Notes: a model not told the origin generated them from the sequence alone. Shown: positions 1-8,538, numbered from the stretch's first letter. The stretch: DNA of 64,000 bases from an uncultured Christensenella sp. (GCA_910586065.1 CAJUGI010000001.1:603616-667615), one strand, 5' to 3'. Numbers and translations: made by a program.

Positions 1-387
1 CTGCCAAAGCGCAAACCACTTTGCATTGCCTGCGTTTGGGTCTAAAAAGAACGGCAACGGTGCGCCGAACATATGCCCCATGGACACATACATCAAAGGA
101 ACGAGTATGCAAACGGAAATTATAAAACGGATAAATAATTTTTTATCATGGCTGACCGCTTTTGTTTTAGGTTCTTCGCCCTCGCAGTATATGCCGTAGC
201 CGAGCTCCTTTACGGTTGAAAAAATCTTTTCTTCCGAAACCGTATTGTCGTCGAACTCTATTTTCATCGATTTGCCCATAAGACTTACTTCACACAGCGA
301 AACGCCTTCAAGTCTTCCGCAAGCCCGCTCTATTCCGGAGGAACACGCCGAACACGTCATTCCCGTTATATTATAACTTTTTTTCAA
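1..387 (-). CDS. copA: Copper-translocating P-type ATPase, N-terminal part (cut by window start)
   Basis: The first 129 codons of a heavy-metal P1B-type ATPase run off the left edge of the window. Translation starts at a TTG at 387, placed 5 nt after a strong GGAGG at 393-397. Residues 1-65 form one heavy-metal-associated domain with GMTCSAC (Cys12 and Cys15), the usual Cu(I) site. A linker follows, then the first membrane helix at about residues 83-105, which ends in MYVSMGHM, a sequence typical of CopA-type exporters. The phosphorylation and ATP-binding domains lie outside the window. From family knowledge it exports Cu(I) (or Ag(I)) across the cytoplasmic membrane. It is divergent from an HxlR regulator that carries CxC motifs, which fits metal-responsive control (inference). 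Confidence 0.9.
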   Translation of the reverse strand, partial: MKKSYNITGMTCSACSSGIERACGRLEGVSLCEVSLMGKSMKIEFDDNTVSEEKIFSTVKELGYGIYCEGEEPKTKAVSHDKKLFIRFIISVCILVPLMYVSMGHMFGAPLPFFLDPNAGNAKWFALWQ

Positions 388-531
388 GCTAACCTCCGTT
401 TTATATTTTTACTTAGTTGCAAATATTTAACCGTATTTCATTCAATAGTATTTTTTGTCCGTAAACGAACGCACATAATAACGTGTTTTTACAAGTTCGT
501 TAAAGTCCATTAAAATACCACGTTAATTATA

Positions 532-561
532 TTGACAAAAGCATTTATCAGTAAATATAAT
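532..561 (+). promoter_or_regulatory. Sigma-A promoter of the HxlR regulator gene
   Basis: TTGACA at 532-537 and TATAAT at 556-561 are separated by 18 nt, about 78 nt upstream of the start codon. It is the clearest promoter in the divergent region between the copper ATPase and the regulator. Confidence 0.8.
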
Positions 562-589
562 AGCAATGCGCTTTAAAATTGTCAAGAAC

Positions 590-603
590 GCACTTTAAAG
601 TGC
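590..603. promoter_or_regulatory. Candidate operator palindrome
   Basis: A perfect 14-bp palindrome, GCACTTTAAAGTGC, lies between the -10 box and the start codon of the HxlR gene. A related half, GCGCTTTAAAAT, occurs at 569-580. HxlR proteins are dimeric winged-helix regulators that usually bind such dyads near their own promoters, so autoregulation is likely, but this is inference. Confidence 0.5.
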
Positions 604-638
604 AATACTATCTTTTTTGAAAGTTAGAGGAATTTGCT

Positions 639-1028
639 ATGGATAAAGAAGTTTTAAAATCATGCAGCTGCCCGCTTGACGCCACTCTTGCAATCATCGG
701 CGGCAAATATAAAATCGATATAATTTATTATCTTTTCGGAAGAACGCTAAGATATAGCGAAATCGCAAAACTTGTAAACGCAACGCCGAAAATGCTTGCC
801 GAACAATTAAAAGGGCTTGAAAAAGACGGCATAATTAATCGGGTGCTATACCCCGTTGTGCCGCCCAAAACGGAATATTCGCTCACTCCTTTAGGGAACA
901 AGTTGTGCGCGTCTGTTCTCGAAATGTACAAATTTGGGCAATTGTTATATTCGTTAAACAGCGTCAAACCTAGATGCGGATGCGTTGAAGAGTTTTCACG
1001 TCTTGAAAACGTGCTAAAAACAATTTAA
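639..1028 (+). CDS. HxlR-family winged-helix transcriptional regulator
   Basis: This 129-aa protein matches the HxlR/MarR-like fold: the family opening CPLDATLAIIGGKYK, a helix-turn-helix around residues 40-65 (YSEIAKLVNATPKMLAEQL) and the wing VVPPKTEYSLTPLG. AGAGGAA precedes the ATG. Two CxC pairs stand out: Cys9-Cys11 at the N-terminus and Cys113-Cys115 in the C-terminal tail. HxlR members include thiol and aldehyde sensors. The divergent copper ATPase makes Cu(I) or redox sensing a reasonable hypothesis for this one, but the family alone does not establish the ligand. Confidence 0.88.
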   Translation: MDKEVLKSCSCPLDATLAIIGGKYKIDIIYYLFGRTLRYSEIAKLVNATPKMLAEQLKGLEKDGIINRVLYPVVPPKTEYSLTPLGNKLCASVLEMYKFGQLLYSLNSVKPRCGCVEEFSRLENVLKTI

Positions 1029-1045
1029 ATTACATCATTAAATTA

Positions 1046-1087
1046 TTAAGACTAATTCCCACTTTGTAAATAGGAATTAGTCCTTAA
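1046..1087. terminator. Bidirectional terminator-like hairpin between hxlR gene and ansA
   Basis: GACTAATTCC at 1050-1059 pairs perfectly with GGAATTAGTC at 1073-1082 around a 13-nt loop. It is flanked by AT-rich sequence on both sides and separates two convergent genes. Confidence 0.6.
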
Positions 1088-1101
1088 TGTTTTAATTAAA
1101 T

Positions 1102-2118
1102 TTAATGCAGTTTTTCGAAAAAGTAATTTTCGGCAAGAACCGACTCTATGCTGAACCCAGAACCGAGCGCAAGTAAAACCTTGACCGTAGCCATTTCGAA
1201 ACTGATATCGTAAGCCGCAGTACATTCTTCGGTTAAGCCTATCGCGCTTTCATAAACACGCGCCGAGCTGTCTATCGGAGCAATTACTACCTGTATTCCC
1301 AAGCTTTTGCAATACGCCAAGAAGTTTTTAAAATTTGCCTCTCTTCCCACCGTACACACGGTGCCGCTGTGATATAGTTGAACCATCACCGCTTTCGGCT
1401 TTATTTCCTTAAAACGGTAAAAATCGAAATTTAAAAGCGAATGAGCTTGAATAGTAACCATATCCATACAAAGTTTTTGCGCTTCGCACGGTCTTCTGTG
1501 CTCTTTGAACTTAATTAAAGCTGGATTATCAGGATTTTGGTTGTAAATAAACTTGCCGTCGATAATTTCACCGAAATGAACGTTTAAAACGCTTTCGTAA
1601 TTGCCGTCTATCTGACTCGCTGAAACAAGGCGCGAGGCAAGGTGGATTTTAACGTTTTCGCCGTGGTTTTCAAAGCTTACGAACACTCCGCCGAAATCTG
1701 CGCTTTGAATAAAAGTCACTGCGCCAGCAAAGTTTTCAACGCCGCGGCTGCGGCTATCGTTCAAAGGATAAAGTGCTGAAACGAATACGAGCGGGATTTT
1801 TATATCGCAAAAAATCTGGCTGAATAAATTTGCCGTAAAACACAACGTATCCGTACCGTGGGTTATTATTATCCCGTCATAATCGTCTTTATTTACACCG
1901 CGCACGCAGTCCGCCATTTTTTCAAGGTCGGAAGGCTGAACGTTTTCACTCAAAATATTCAAAGGACGGAGCTCATCGAAAATCACGTCGGTTTTATGAG
2001 CCGCGCGGTACTTTTCGATTAACGCGCTTTTACTTTCTTTTTTTAAATCGACGGTGTTGCCGCTTGCAAGCGAGCCGATTGTCCCGCCTGTAAAAATAAC
2101 ACAAATTCTGTTCTTCAT
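1102..2118 (-). CDS. ansA: L-asparaginase, type I
   Basis: 338 aa, the normal length for a bacterial asparaginase. It hydrolyses asparagine to aspartate and ammonia in the cytoplasm. The first catalytic-threonine motif FTGGTIG is at residues 9-15 (Thr13) and the second motif HGTDT at residues 87-91. No signal peptide is visible, which fits the cytoplasmic type I group. The gene starts 10 nt after asnS ends, so the two are almost certainly co-transcribed. The pair would place asparagine charging and asparagine breakdown under common expression. Confidence 0.9.
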   Translation of the reverse strand: MKNRICVIFTGGTIGSLASGNTVDLKKESKSALIEKYRAAHKTDVIFDELRPLNILSENVQPSDLEKMADCVRGVNKDDYDGIIITHGTDTLCFTANLFSQIFCDIKIPLVFVSALYPLNDSRSRGVENFAGAVTFIQSADFGGVFVSFENHGENVKIHLASRLVSASQIDGNYESVLNVHFGEIIDGKFIYNQNPDNPALIKFKEHRRPCEAQKLCMDMVTIQAHSLLNFDFYRFKEIKPKAVMVQLYHSGTVCTVGREANFKNFLAYCKSLGIQVVIAPIDSSARVYESAIGLTEECTAAYDISFEMATVKVLLALGSGFSIESVLAENYFFEKLH

Positions 2119-2128
2119 ATGCGTAAAA

Positions 2129-3505
2129 TTACAGACTGCCTACCGTCCTCGGATACAAAAGCGTATCTCTGATGTTCTGAACGCCAGTTATATACATTAT
2201 AATACGTTCAAATCCAAGCCCGAAACCGCTGTGCGGAACACTTCCGTATTTGCGCGTGTCAAGATATTCGGTATAAGATTCAAGCGGCATGTTGCGCTTT
2301 AGCATTGCGGCTTTAAGCTTATCCAAATCGGCTTCCCTTTCGCTACAGCCTATTATTTCGCCTATTCCAGGCACAAGCAGGTCGGTTGCAGCAACCGTTT
2401 TACCATCAGAATTTTGTTTCATATAAAAAGCTTTTATATCCGCAGGATAATCAGTTACAAACACGGGTTTTTTAAAGTATTCCTCAGTCAAATATCTCTC
2501 GTGCTCAGTCTGCAAGTCGCTACCCCACTCCACGGGATACTTAAAGTCCTTGCCAGAAGCCTTTAGTACTTTTACGGCCTCCGTGTATGTTATCTTAGCA
2601 AAATCACTTTCAAGTACGTGATTTAACTTTTCGGAAAGTCCTTTTTCAATTCTTTCGTTAAAAAAGGCAAGTTCCGCAGGACAATTCTCGACTACGTCTT
2701 TTATAATCGATTTTATAAAGTCTTCAGCAATTTCTATTATATCGTGAAGGTCGCAAAAACAAACTTCTGGTTCAATCTGCCAAAATTCCGCGGCGTGACG
2801 CGTTGTATTGCTATGTTCCGCACGGAAAGTGGGACCAAAAGTATAAATTTTGCCTAACCCCATTGCCGCAACTTCGCCTTCAAGTTGTCCCGAAACAGTC
2901 AAGCCCGCCTTTGCTCCAAAGAAATCATCTGCATAATATGCGGCTTCGTCCTTTACCTTTGCATCCCAGGGCTGAGTTGTTACTCTGAACATTTCGCCCG
3001 CGCCCTCGCAGTCACTACCGGTTATTATAGGAGTGTGAACGTATTTATAACCGTGCTCCTGAAAATATTTGTGAATTGCAAATGCGAGTCTGCTTCTTAC
3101 AGCAAGCACCGCCTCGAAATATCTCGTGCGGGGTCTTAAATGCGGAATCGTACGCAAAAATTCAAGCGTGTGATGCTTTTTCTGTAAGGGATAATCCTGC
3201 GGACAACCGCCAAGAACGTTTATATTCTTTACAGTGAGTTCGCAAACGTTTCTTTCGGAAGAAATCAACGTGCCGACAACCTGCAACGCCGCTCCGACAA
3301 CTAACGCGGATTTTAAAACGCTTTCTTTAAAAGCGCCCTTTTCAATTACGAGCTGAAGGTTAGAAAGACAGGTTCCATCGTTGAGTTCGATAAACGAAAC
3401 GCTTTTAGAATCGCGCCACGTCCTTACCCAGCCGCAGACGGTTACTTCTTTATTTACGAAATCCGCGGTTTTAACAAATAATTCTTTTATATCCGTATGT
3501 TTCAT
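2129..3505 (-). CDS. asnS: Asparaginyl-tRNA synthetase
   Basis: 458 aa, full length for this class II synthetase. Residues 18-100 form the OB-fold anticodon-binding domain (starting VTVCGWVRTWRDSK). The catalytic core contains motif 2 (FRAEHSNTTRH) and motif 3 (GFGLGFERI, with the ATP-binding Arg). Extended similarity to AsnRS rather than AspRS is seen in the HLRPRT and QLEGE segments. GGAGG lies upstream of the ATG. It lies directly downstream of the hairpin that ends rpmF, so it either has a short promoter overlapping that hairpin (TTGCAA, 18 nt, TTTAAT) or is expressed by readthrough. I see no T-box leader. Confidence 0.95.
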   Translation of the reverse strand: MKHTDIKELFVKTADFVNKEVTVCGWVRTWRDSKSVSFIELNDGTCLSNLQLVIEKGAFKESVLKSALVVGAALQVVGTLISSERNVCELTVKNINVLGGCPQDYPLQKKHHTLEFLRTIPHLRPRTRYFEAVLAVRSRLAFAIHKYFQEHGYKYVHTPIITGSDCEGAGEMFRVTTQPWDAKVKDEAAYYADDFFGAKAGLTVSGQLEGEVAAMGLGKIYTFGPTFRAEHSNTTRHAAEFWQIEPEVCFCDLHDIIEIAEDFIKSIIKDVVENCPAELAFFNERIEKGLSEKLNHVLESDFAKITYTEAVKVLKASGKDFKYPVEWGSDLQTEHERYLTEEYFKKPVFVTDYPADIKAFYMKQNSDGKTVAATDLLVPGIGEIIGCSEREADLDKLKAAMLKRNMPLESYTEYLDTRKYGSVPHSGFGLGFERIIMYITGVQNIRDTLLYPRTVGSL

Positions 3506-3539
3506 TTAAATTGCCTCCGCATTTATTAAATCAAAAATA

Positions 3540-3563
3540 CGGACCGCCTTGCAAGGCGGTCCG
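3540..3563 (-). terminator. Terminator after rpmF
   Basis: CGGACCGCCTTG and CAAGGCGGTCCG form a 24-bp perfect palindrome. On the minus strand it is followed by TATTTTTGATTT. It ends the yceD-rpmF transcript and sits just upstream of asnS. Confidence 0.85.
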
Positions 3564-3571
3564 CAGATTTG

Positions 3572-3763
3572 TTAATTGTCTTTCTTTTCGTCCGTGGAAA
3601 CTACTTCAACCTTGTCGTAGTAGCCGCATTTTTTGCAAACTTTGTGAGCCTCTTTCTGAGCGTGGCAATGAGGGCACTCTACAAGCGTAGGAGCCTGCGC
3701 CTTGTAATTTGCAAATCTTGTGTTCGTCCTCTGTTTGGACTGTTTTCCCTTAGGTACTGCCAT
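3572..3763 (-). CDS. rpmF: 50S ribosomal protein L32
   Basis: 63 aa with the L32 start MAVPKGKQSKQRTNTRFA. A zinc ribbon is present (CPHC, then CKKC), so this is the Zn-binding form of L32. It follows the DUF177 gene, a coupling conserved across many bacteria. The C-terminal tail is acidic and lysine-rich, as is common for this protein. Confidence 0.96.
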   Translation of the reverse strand: MAVPKGKQSKQRTNTRFANYKAQAPTLVECPHCHAQKEAHKVCKKCGYYDKVEVVSTDEKKDN

Positions 3764-3790
3764 CTTTTATACACCTCGTCTTTATGTTTT

Positions 3791-4192
3791 TTAGGTAACG
3801 TCAATACCTTTGCAGTCCTCTTTACAAAGTAAAATTGCGGGCTGACTGATTAGTATTGCATCGTCAACGGCGGATTTTAAATCAATTTTAATACCGTCGT
3901 AATAATAGTTTTCATCGTCGGCTTCAGCTACGTATAAAACGTCGGAAACAAAAGATATTCGCTTTTCGGCAGGCTCAAGACAATAAGAACACTGCCCCGA
4001 AAGCTTATATTCAACCGTGAAATTTATACCGACGGAATCATCCTTATAAATTTCGTAATCGCCTTTAACACGCACAAGCCCGTCAATATTGCATAAAGGC
4101 ACAATGCTCGCGTCTTTGCCCGGAGTATACTCAAAATCAAAATTTCCGGTATACTTTCCCGCCGCAATAAGTTTTTTTACTTCTATTTCCAT
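3791..4192 (-). CDS. yceD: DUF177 (YceD-family) protein
   Basis: 133 aa. The family is recognised from its place directly upstream of rpmF and from the central CSYCLEPAEKRISF element. A second cysteine pair (CKEDC) is near the C-terminus, so the four cysteines may bind a metal. In plants and E. coli, DUF177 proteins are linked to 23S rRNA accumulation and large-subunit assembly. The exact biochemical role is unknown. A sigma-A promoter lies just upstream. Confidence 0.85.
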   Translation of the reverse strand: MEIEVKKLIAAGKYTGNFDFEYTPGKDASIVPLCNIDGLVRVKGDYEIYKDDSVGINFTVEYKLSGQCSYCLEPAEKRISFVSDVLYVAEADDENYYYDGIKIDLKSAVDDAILISQPAILLCKEDCKGIDVT

Positions 4193-4211
4193 ATCCGAAT
4201 TCGACTTTAAA

Positions 4212-4241
4212 AGTATATTATATGGTTTATCGCTTTGTCAA
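4212..4241 (-). promoter_or_regulatory. Sigma-A promoter of yceD-rpmF
   Basis: On the minus strand TTGACA (4241-4236) and TATACT (4217-4212) are separated by 18 nt, with the ATG of yceD 20 nt further on. Confidence 0.7.
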
Positions 4242-4280
4242 CTTTTTTCACCGATTAAAGGCATTATTTTTTAATAAAAT

Positions 4281-4302
4281 AGCGTTAAATCATAATAACG
4301 CT
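4281..4302 (-). terminator. Weak terminator-like hairpin at the end of ackA
   Basis: AGCGTT and AACGCT pair around the ackA stop codon, and ATTTTATT follows on the minus strand. The stem is only 6-7 bp, so termination may be partial. Confidence 0.4.
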
Positions 4303-5486
4303 GCGGTTTCTCTAGCAATTACAAGTTCTTCGTTAGTTGGAATAATCAAAACTTTTACTTTTGAATTGCTTTTTGAAATTTCACGTATAGAACCGTCGTT
4401 TTTTGCCTTGTTTGCCCTTGCGTTGAACTTAACGCCAAGGAATTCAAGTCCCGTACATACGTCCTCGCGTACGGTAGGGGTATTTTCACCGATTCCCGCT
4501 GTGAAAACTATGCAATCAAGCCCGCCCATTGCCGCCGCATACGCGCCGACAAATTTCTTCGTCTGATAAGCGAACATGTCGAGCGCGAGCGCGCATCTTT
4601 CGTTACCTTTCTTTGCGCCTGCAATTAAATCTCTGAAATCGCTCGAAACGCCGGAAATTCCCGCAACGCCGCATTTTTTGTTGAGATAAGTTACGACTTC
4701 CGCATGGGAAAGCCCCTTCTTCCTTGCAAGGAATTCAACCGCCGACGCGTCGATATCCCCTGAACGCGTTCCCATCATTACGCCAGCCAGAGGAGTGAAC
4801 CCCATAGAAGTGTCAACGCACTTTCCGCCGTCCACAGCGGAAATAGAAGAACCGTTACCGAGATGACAAGTTACTATTTTAAGTTCTTCGGGCTTTTTTC
4901 CTAAATATTTTGCAGCCTCCGCCGCAACAAACTTGTGGCTCGTGCCGTGCGCACCGTATTTTCTTACGCCGTATTCCTTGTAATCGTTGTAGTCTATGCC
5001 GTAAAGATAAGCCTTTTCAGGCATAGTCTGATGGAAAGACGTGTCGAACACAAGCGCCATAGGCGTTTTGGGCATAACTTCTATGCACGCTTTTATCGCC
5101 GTTGCCGCACCGGGGTTGTGCAAAGGCGCAAGCTCGAAAGTTTTTTCTTCAAGCGTCTTTAAAACTTCGTCGGTCACAAGAGTGGTCTTTTTAAAGAATT
5201 CGCCGCTGGCAACTATTCTGTGCCCGACCGCGCCGATTTCTTCCATAGAATTAATTACGCCGATTCCGTCGTCGGTGAGCGCCTCCAGCACAAGCTCGAT
5301 TGCAATCTTATGGTTGGGCATTTTCTGCTTATAAACTCTTTCGCCGCCGTTGCCTTTAGCCTTCAAAATCGAGCCGGAAATACCTATTCTTTCACAACCG
5401 CCCTTTGCAAGGACCTTCTCGGTTTCCATATCGATTAGCTGATATTTAAGTGAAGAACTGCCTGCGTTTATTACCAATACTTTCAT
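4290..5486 (-). CDS. ackA: Acetate kinase
   Basis: 398 aa, the expected length. It converts acetyl phosphate and ADP to acetate and ATP, the substrate-level phosphorylation step of acetate fermentation. The N-terminal phosphate-binding motif VLVINAGSSSLKYQL is intact, as are CHLGNGSSI and GFTPLAGVMMGTRSGDID of the ASKHA fold. A strong site (GAGGGAG) precedes the ATG. It lies 24 nt after pta, so the two form an operon. Confidence 0.96.
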   Translation of the reverse strand: MKVLVINAGSSSLKYQLIDMETEKVLAKGGCERIGISGSILKAKGNGGERVYKQKMPNHKIAIELVLEALTDDGIGVINSMEEIGAVGHRIVASGEFFKKTTLVTDEVLKTLEEKTFELAPLHNPGAATAIKACIEVMPKTPMALVFDTSFHQTMPEKAYLYGIDYNDYKEYGVRKYGAHGTSHKFVAAEAAKYLGKKPEELKIVTCHLGNGSSISAVDGGKCVDTSMGFTPLAGVMMGTRSGDIDASAVEFLARKKGLSHAEVVTYLNKKCGVAGISGVSSDFRDLIAGAKKGNERCALALDMFAYQTKKFVGAYAAAMGGLDCIVFTAGIGENTPTVREDVCTGLEFLGVKFNARANKAKNDGSIREISKSNSKVKVLIIPTNEELVIARETAALL

Positions 5487-5510
5487 TTTTATTTCTCCCT
5501 CTTACGTTTA

Positions 5511-6515
5511 TTATTCTGCCTGTAATGCTGTTACAGCTACCGTAGCGACTATATCTTCAACGCTGCACCCGCGCGAAAGGTCGTTCAGAGGCTTTGCAAA
5601 GCCCTGACAAACGGGACCTATCGCCATATACCCGCCGAAGCGCTGAGCGATTTTATAACCTATATTGCCTGCGTTGATATTAGGGAATACAAACACATTT
5701 GCGTGACCCGCAACCTTGGAATCTGGCGCCTTGAGCTGTCCAACTTCGGGAGCGACCGCCGCATCGAACTGGAATTCACCGTCGAGCGCGAGTTCGGGCG
5801 CCGCCGCCTTTGCAAGCAAGGTTGCCTGTTGTACCTTGGGAACGGACTGCGTAAATTTGTCGTCATTGCCGCTACCTTTTGACGAGAAAGAAAGCATGGC
5901 AACTCTCGGCTCTATTCCCGCTATTGCTTTTGCCGTCCGTGCGGAAGTTATAGCAATGTCGGCAAGCTGTTCCGCCGTAGGTTCGATATTAATTGCGCAA
6001 TCCGCAAAAACCGCAACGCCGTCAGGATTGTAAGGATTTTTCTTATCGGGCGCTATCATTATAAAACAACTTGAAACAGTCTTTATACCGGGAGCGGTTT
6101 TAACAACCTGCAAACCGGGGCGGAGCGTGTTTGCCGTAGAGTGGCACGCACCCGAAACATAACCGTCCACATCGCCCGCCTTGAGCATCAAAGCCCCGAA
6201 CATAGTTCTGTCCTTTGCCTGCTCGTTTGCCTGTTCCTCGGTCATCCCCTTTGATTTTCTTGCTTCGTACAAAATCTTTGCATATTCAGCGGTTTTATCT
6301 GAAGTGAGAGGGTCAATCAACGTTATCCCGTTAAGATTTACGTTGGGCGCAACTTTTTTGCACTCCGTTTCATTGCCTATCAAAACAATTTTGGCAATGC
6401 CCTCCTTGGTTATTTGCGCCGCCGCTTCTACCACACGCTTGTCCTCGCCTTCGCAAAGAACTATCGTCTTTTTGCGCGACGCGGCTTTTTGCTTGATTTC
6501 GTCGAGTAATGACAT
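5511..6515 (-). CDS. pta: Phosphate acetyltransferase
   Basis: 334 aa, the short Pta form without an N-terminal regulatory extension. It interconverts acetyl-CoA and acetyl phosphate, supplying AckA. Recognisable elements include the N-terminal TIVLCEGEDKRVVEAA and the C-terminal active-site region NVFVFPNINAGNIGYK. A GTG at 6518 and an ATG at 6515 are adjacent. I chose the ATG because AAGGAG lies 8 nt upstream of it, which is better spacing. Confidence 0.95.
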   Translation of the reverse strand: MSLLDEIKQKAASRKKTIVLCEGEDKRVVEAAAQITKEGIAKIVLIGNETECKKVAPNVNLNGITLIDPLTSDKTAEYAKILYEARKSKGMTEEQANEQAKDRTMFGALMLKAGDVDGYVSGACHSTANTLRPGLQVVKTAPGIKTVSSCFIMIAPDKKNPYNPDGVAVFADCAINIEPTAEQLADIAITSARTAKAIAGIEPRVAMLSFSSKGSGNDDKFTQSVPKVQQATLLAKAAAPELALDGEFQFDAAVAPEVGQLKAPDSKVAGHANVFVFPNINAGNIGYKIAQRFGGYMAIGPVCQGFAKPLNDLSRGCSVEDIVATVAVTALQAE

Positions 6516-6560
6516 CACTATTTCTCCTTAAAACACTTTATTTTTCCGCCGAAATACTGT

Positions 6561-6588
6561 ATAATACAGTTGTTAATGTCGGTTTCAA
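6561..6588 (-). promoter_or_regulatory. Promoter of pta-ackA with an overlapping dyad
   Basis: On the minus strand TTGAAA (6588-6583) and TATTAT (6566-6561) are 16 nt apart. The -10 box is embedded in the 15-nt inverted repeat ACTGTAT-A-ATACAGT at 6556-6570, a possible operator. Confidence 0.55.
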
Positions 6589-6632
6589 ACGCAACTATTA
6601 TATACCAGTTTTTTCCGGTTGTAAAGTTTAAA

Positions 6633-7793
6633 ATGAAAATTTGTGCAATAATTTGTGAATTTAATCCTTTTCATAACGGTCATAAATACCTTTTGAAACA
6701 TGCAAGAGCGTTGAGTGATTGCACCTCCGTTTTATGTATAATGAGCGGAAACTTTACTCAGCGCGGCGAAGCGTGCGTGCTCGACAAATATACAAGGGCA
6801 AAACACGCAGTTTTGGGCGGCGCCGATTGCGTAATCGAACTTCCCTCCGCTTTTGCGGTTTCTCCCGCGGAAGTTTTTGCGGCGGGCGCTGTCAAATTGC
6901 TTTCCTCCGTTCCCGAAGTCACACATATTGCTTTCGGTTGCGAAAACGGAAATAAAGAAAGTTATTTAAAGGCCGCTAAAATACTTCTTGACGAAAACGA
7001 AAAGTTTTCAGCCGTTTTAAACCGCGAGCTGAAGAACGGTGAAAGTTATATTACTAGTTATAAAACCGCCTTTATTGATGTCGGCGGCGAAAGAGAGCTT
7101 GTTTCCAAACCGAACAACATTTTGGCTCTGGAATACGTTAAGGCAATTTTAAGACTCAAAAAGGATATAGAAATCGTGCCCGTAAAGCGTTCAGGCGCCG
7201 GCTATAACGATACGGAGCTACACGAAAATTTTTCCTCGGCAAGTGCAATCAGAGCAAATTTAAATTCGGATAAAATAATTGAAAATGTGCCCGATTATGT
7301 TTTTAAAGACCTAAAATATGCGTTTCACGACGAAAAAAAATTTAAAAACTATTTAAAATTAGTGCTTTCGCGCACCTCGTCAAAGGATTTGCGGCGCGTT
7401 TACGGCGCAAGCGAGGGGCTTGAAAACAAAATTTTAAATCTTGCAAACGCTTCGTTTGACGAAATTATTGAAAAATGCACCTCGCGCAGATATTCGTCCA
7501 CACGAATAAGGCGCATAATTTGCGAAAACTTCTTAAATTTATATCAAGCCGACTGCGAAAAATTTCTTGCCGCCGATTTGTACTTAAAACCGCTTGCTAT
7601 CAACGGAAAAATTGCAGACAGTCTTTTTGCGGCGCTTGCTAAAGCAAATTATCCTCTGGTTCTCAAAGGGCGCGACAGATTGAATCTTGGCGAAACTGCT
7701 TTAGAGTGCTTAAAAAGTGACGAATTTGCCGACGGGCAGTGGCAGCAAATCGCAGGCAAAACATTTGAAAATAAGCTGATTATCTTAAATTAA
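6633..7793 (+). CDS. tmcAL: tRNA(Met) cytidine acetate ligase (TmcAL, formerly YlbM/DUF795)
   Basis: 386 aa from the ATG at 6633. The HxGH nucleotidyltransferase motif EFNPFHNGHKYLL begins at residue 9, exactly where the family has it, which is why I reject an upstream in-frame start at 6570. In B. subtilis, TmcAL activates acetate with ATP and forms N4-acetylcytidine at the wobble position of elongator tRNA-Met. The divergent pta-ackA operon makes and uses acetate, a suggestive but unproven link. No ribosome binding site is visible before the ATG. Confidence 0.88.
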   Translation: MKICAIICEFNPFHNGHKYLLKHARALSDCTSVLCIMSGNFTQRGEACVLDKYTRAKHAVLGGADCVIELPSAFAVSPAEVFAAGAVKLLSSVPEVTHIAFGCENGNKESYLKAAKILLDENEKFSAVLNRELKNGESYITSYKTAFIDVGGERELVSKPNNILALEYVKAILRLKKDIEIVPVKRSGAGYNDTELHENFSSASAIRANLNSDKIIENVPDYVFKDLKYAFHDEKKFKNYLKLVLSRTSSKDLRRVYGASEGLENKILNLANASFDEIIEKCTSRRYSSTRIRRIICENFLNLYQADCEKFLAADLYLKPLAINGKIADSLFAALAKANYPLVLKGRDRLNLGETALECLKSDEFADGQWQQIAGKTFENKLIILN

Positions 7794-7794
7794 A

Positions 7795-7821
7795 AATACG
7801 CGGCAAGCCAAGCCGCGTATT
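7795..7821. terminator. Bidirectional terminator between tmcAL and rluB
   Basis: AATACGCGGC at 7795-7804 pairs with GCCGCGTATT at 7812-7821, with T-rich flanks on both strands. It separates convergent genes. Confidence 0.85.
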
Positions 7822-7823
7822 TT

Positions 7824-8522
7824 TTATATAGAACACAGATATGCAATTTCCTGTTTAGTGAGCTTTCTGTAAGCACCCCTGTCAAGACCGCGAAGAGTAA
7901 TTTCACCTATCTTGATACGCTTTAAAAGCATAACTTCCTTACCGATTGATGCAAACATTTTTCTCACCTCGCGGTTTTTACCTTCGGTAATCGTTATATG
8001 AATCTTTGTATATTCCTTATTTGTTTCAACAACGTGCGCCTTACATTTTTTAGTCACATAACCGTCTATTTCCACGCCGCTTCGTATGGGATTTAACTCG
8101 GACTCGGTGCACTTTCCCTCCACCTTAACAAGATAGGTTTTGGGAACTTCGTTAGAAGGATGTGTAAGTTTTTGTGCAAGTTCACCGTCGGTAGTCATAA
8201 TCAACAGCCCTTCGCTGTCGTAATCGAGCCTGCCCACGGGATAAATTCTCCCCACGTTTTTCGGCATTAAATCCATAACGGTCTTTCTGTCCTTATCATC
8301 GGAAACCGAACAAATATACCCCTTTGGCTTATTAAGAATATAATATTCGTTCTTTTGCAAAACAACCTTGTTTCCGTCAACAAAAACGTCATCTGCATCG
8401 GAAACTTCGTATCCGAGCGCAATTTTTTTTCCGTTAACCGTTACCTTACCGCTTTCAATAAGTTTGTCGCATTCCCTTCTAGACGCAACGCCGCAGGCGG
8501 CAAGATATTTATTTATCCTCAT
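7824..8522 (-). CDS. rluB: 23S rRNA pseudouridine synthase, RsuA/RluB/E/F family
   Basis: 232 aa. Residues 1-60 are an S4 RNA-binding domain (MRINKYLAACGVASRRECD). The catalytic motif GRLDYDSEGLLIMTTDGELA contains the essential Asp. In Firmicutes the member found near scpAB and dac genes is RluB, which modifies 23S rRNA. It is the last gene of the DUF2953-gerW-dacF group, 16 nt after dacF. No clear ribosome binding site is visible, so translation may be coupled or weak. Confidence 0.88.
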   Translation of the reverse strand: MRINKYLAACGVASRRECDKLIESGKVTVNGKKIALGYEVSDADDVFVDGNKVVLQKNEYYILNKPKGYICSVSDDKDRKTVMDLMPKNVGRIYPVGRLDYDSEGLLIMTTDGELAQKLTHPSNEVPKTYLVKVEGKCTESELNPIRSGVEIDGYVTKKCKAHVVETNKEYTKIHITITEGKNREVRKMFASIGKEVMLLKRIKIGEITLRGLDRGAYRKLTKQEIAYLCSI

Positions 8523-8538
8523 AAAATACCAACTTGAA

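Noticed and set aside
3506-3571. T-box leader for asnS
   Set aside because: Only 66 nt separate rpmF and asnS, and the T-box sequence is absent.
6570-6632. Upstream start for tmcAL
   Set aside because: The nucleotidyltransferase motif must begin close to the N-terminus, and the upstream codons overlap promoter elements.
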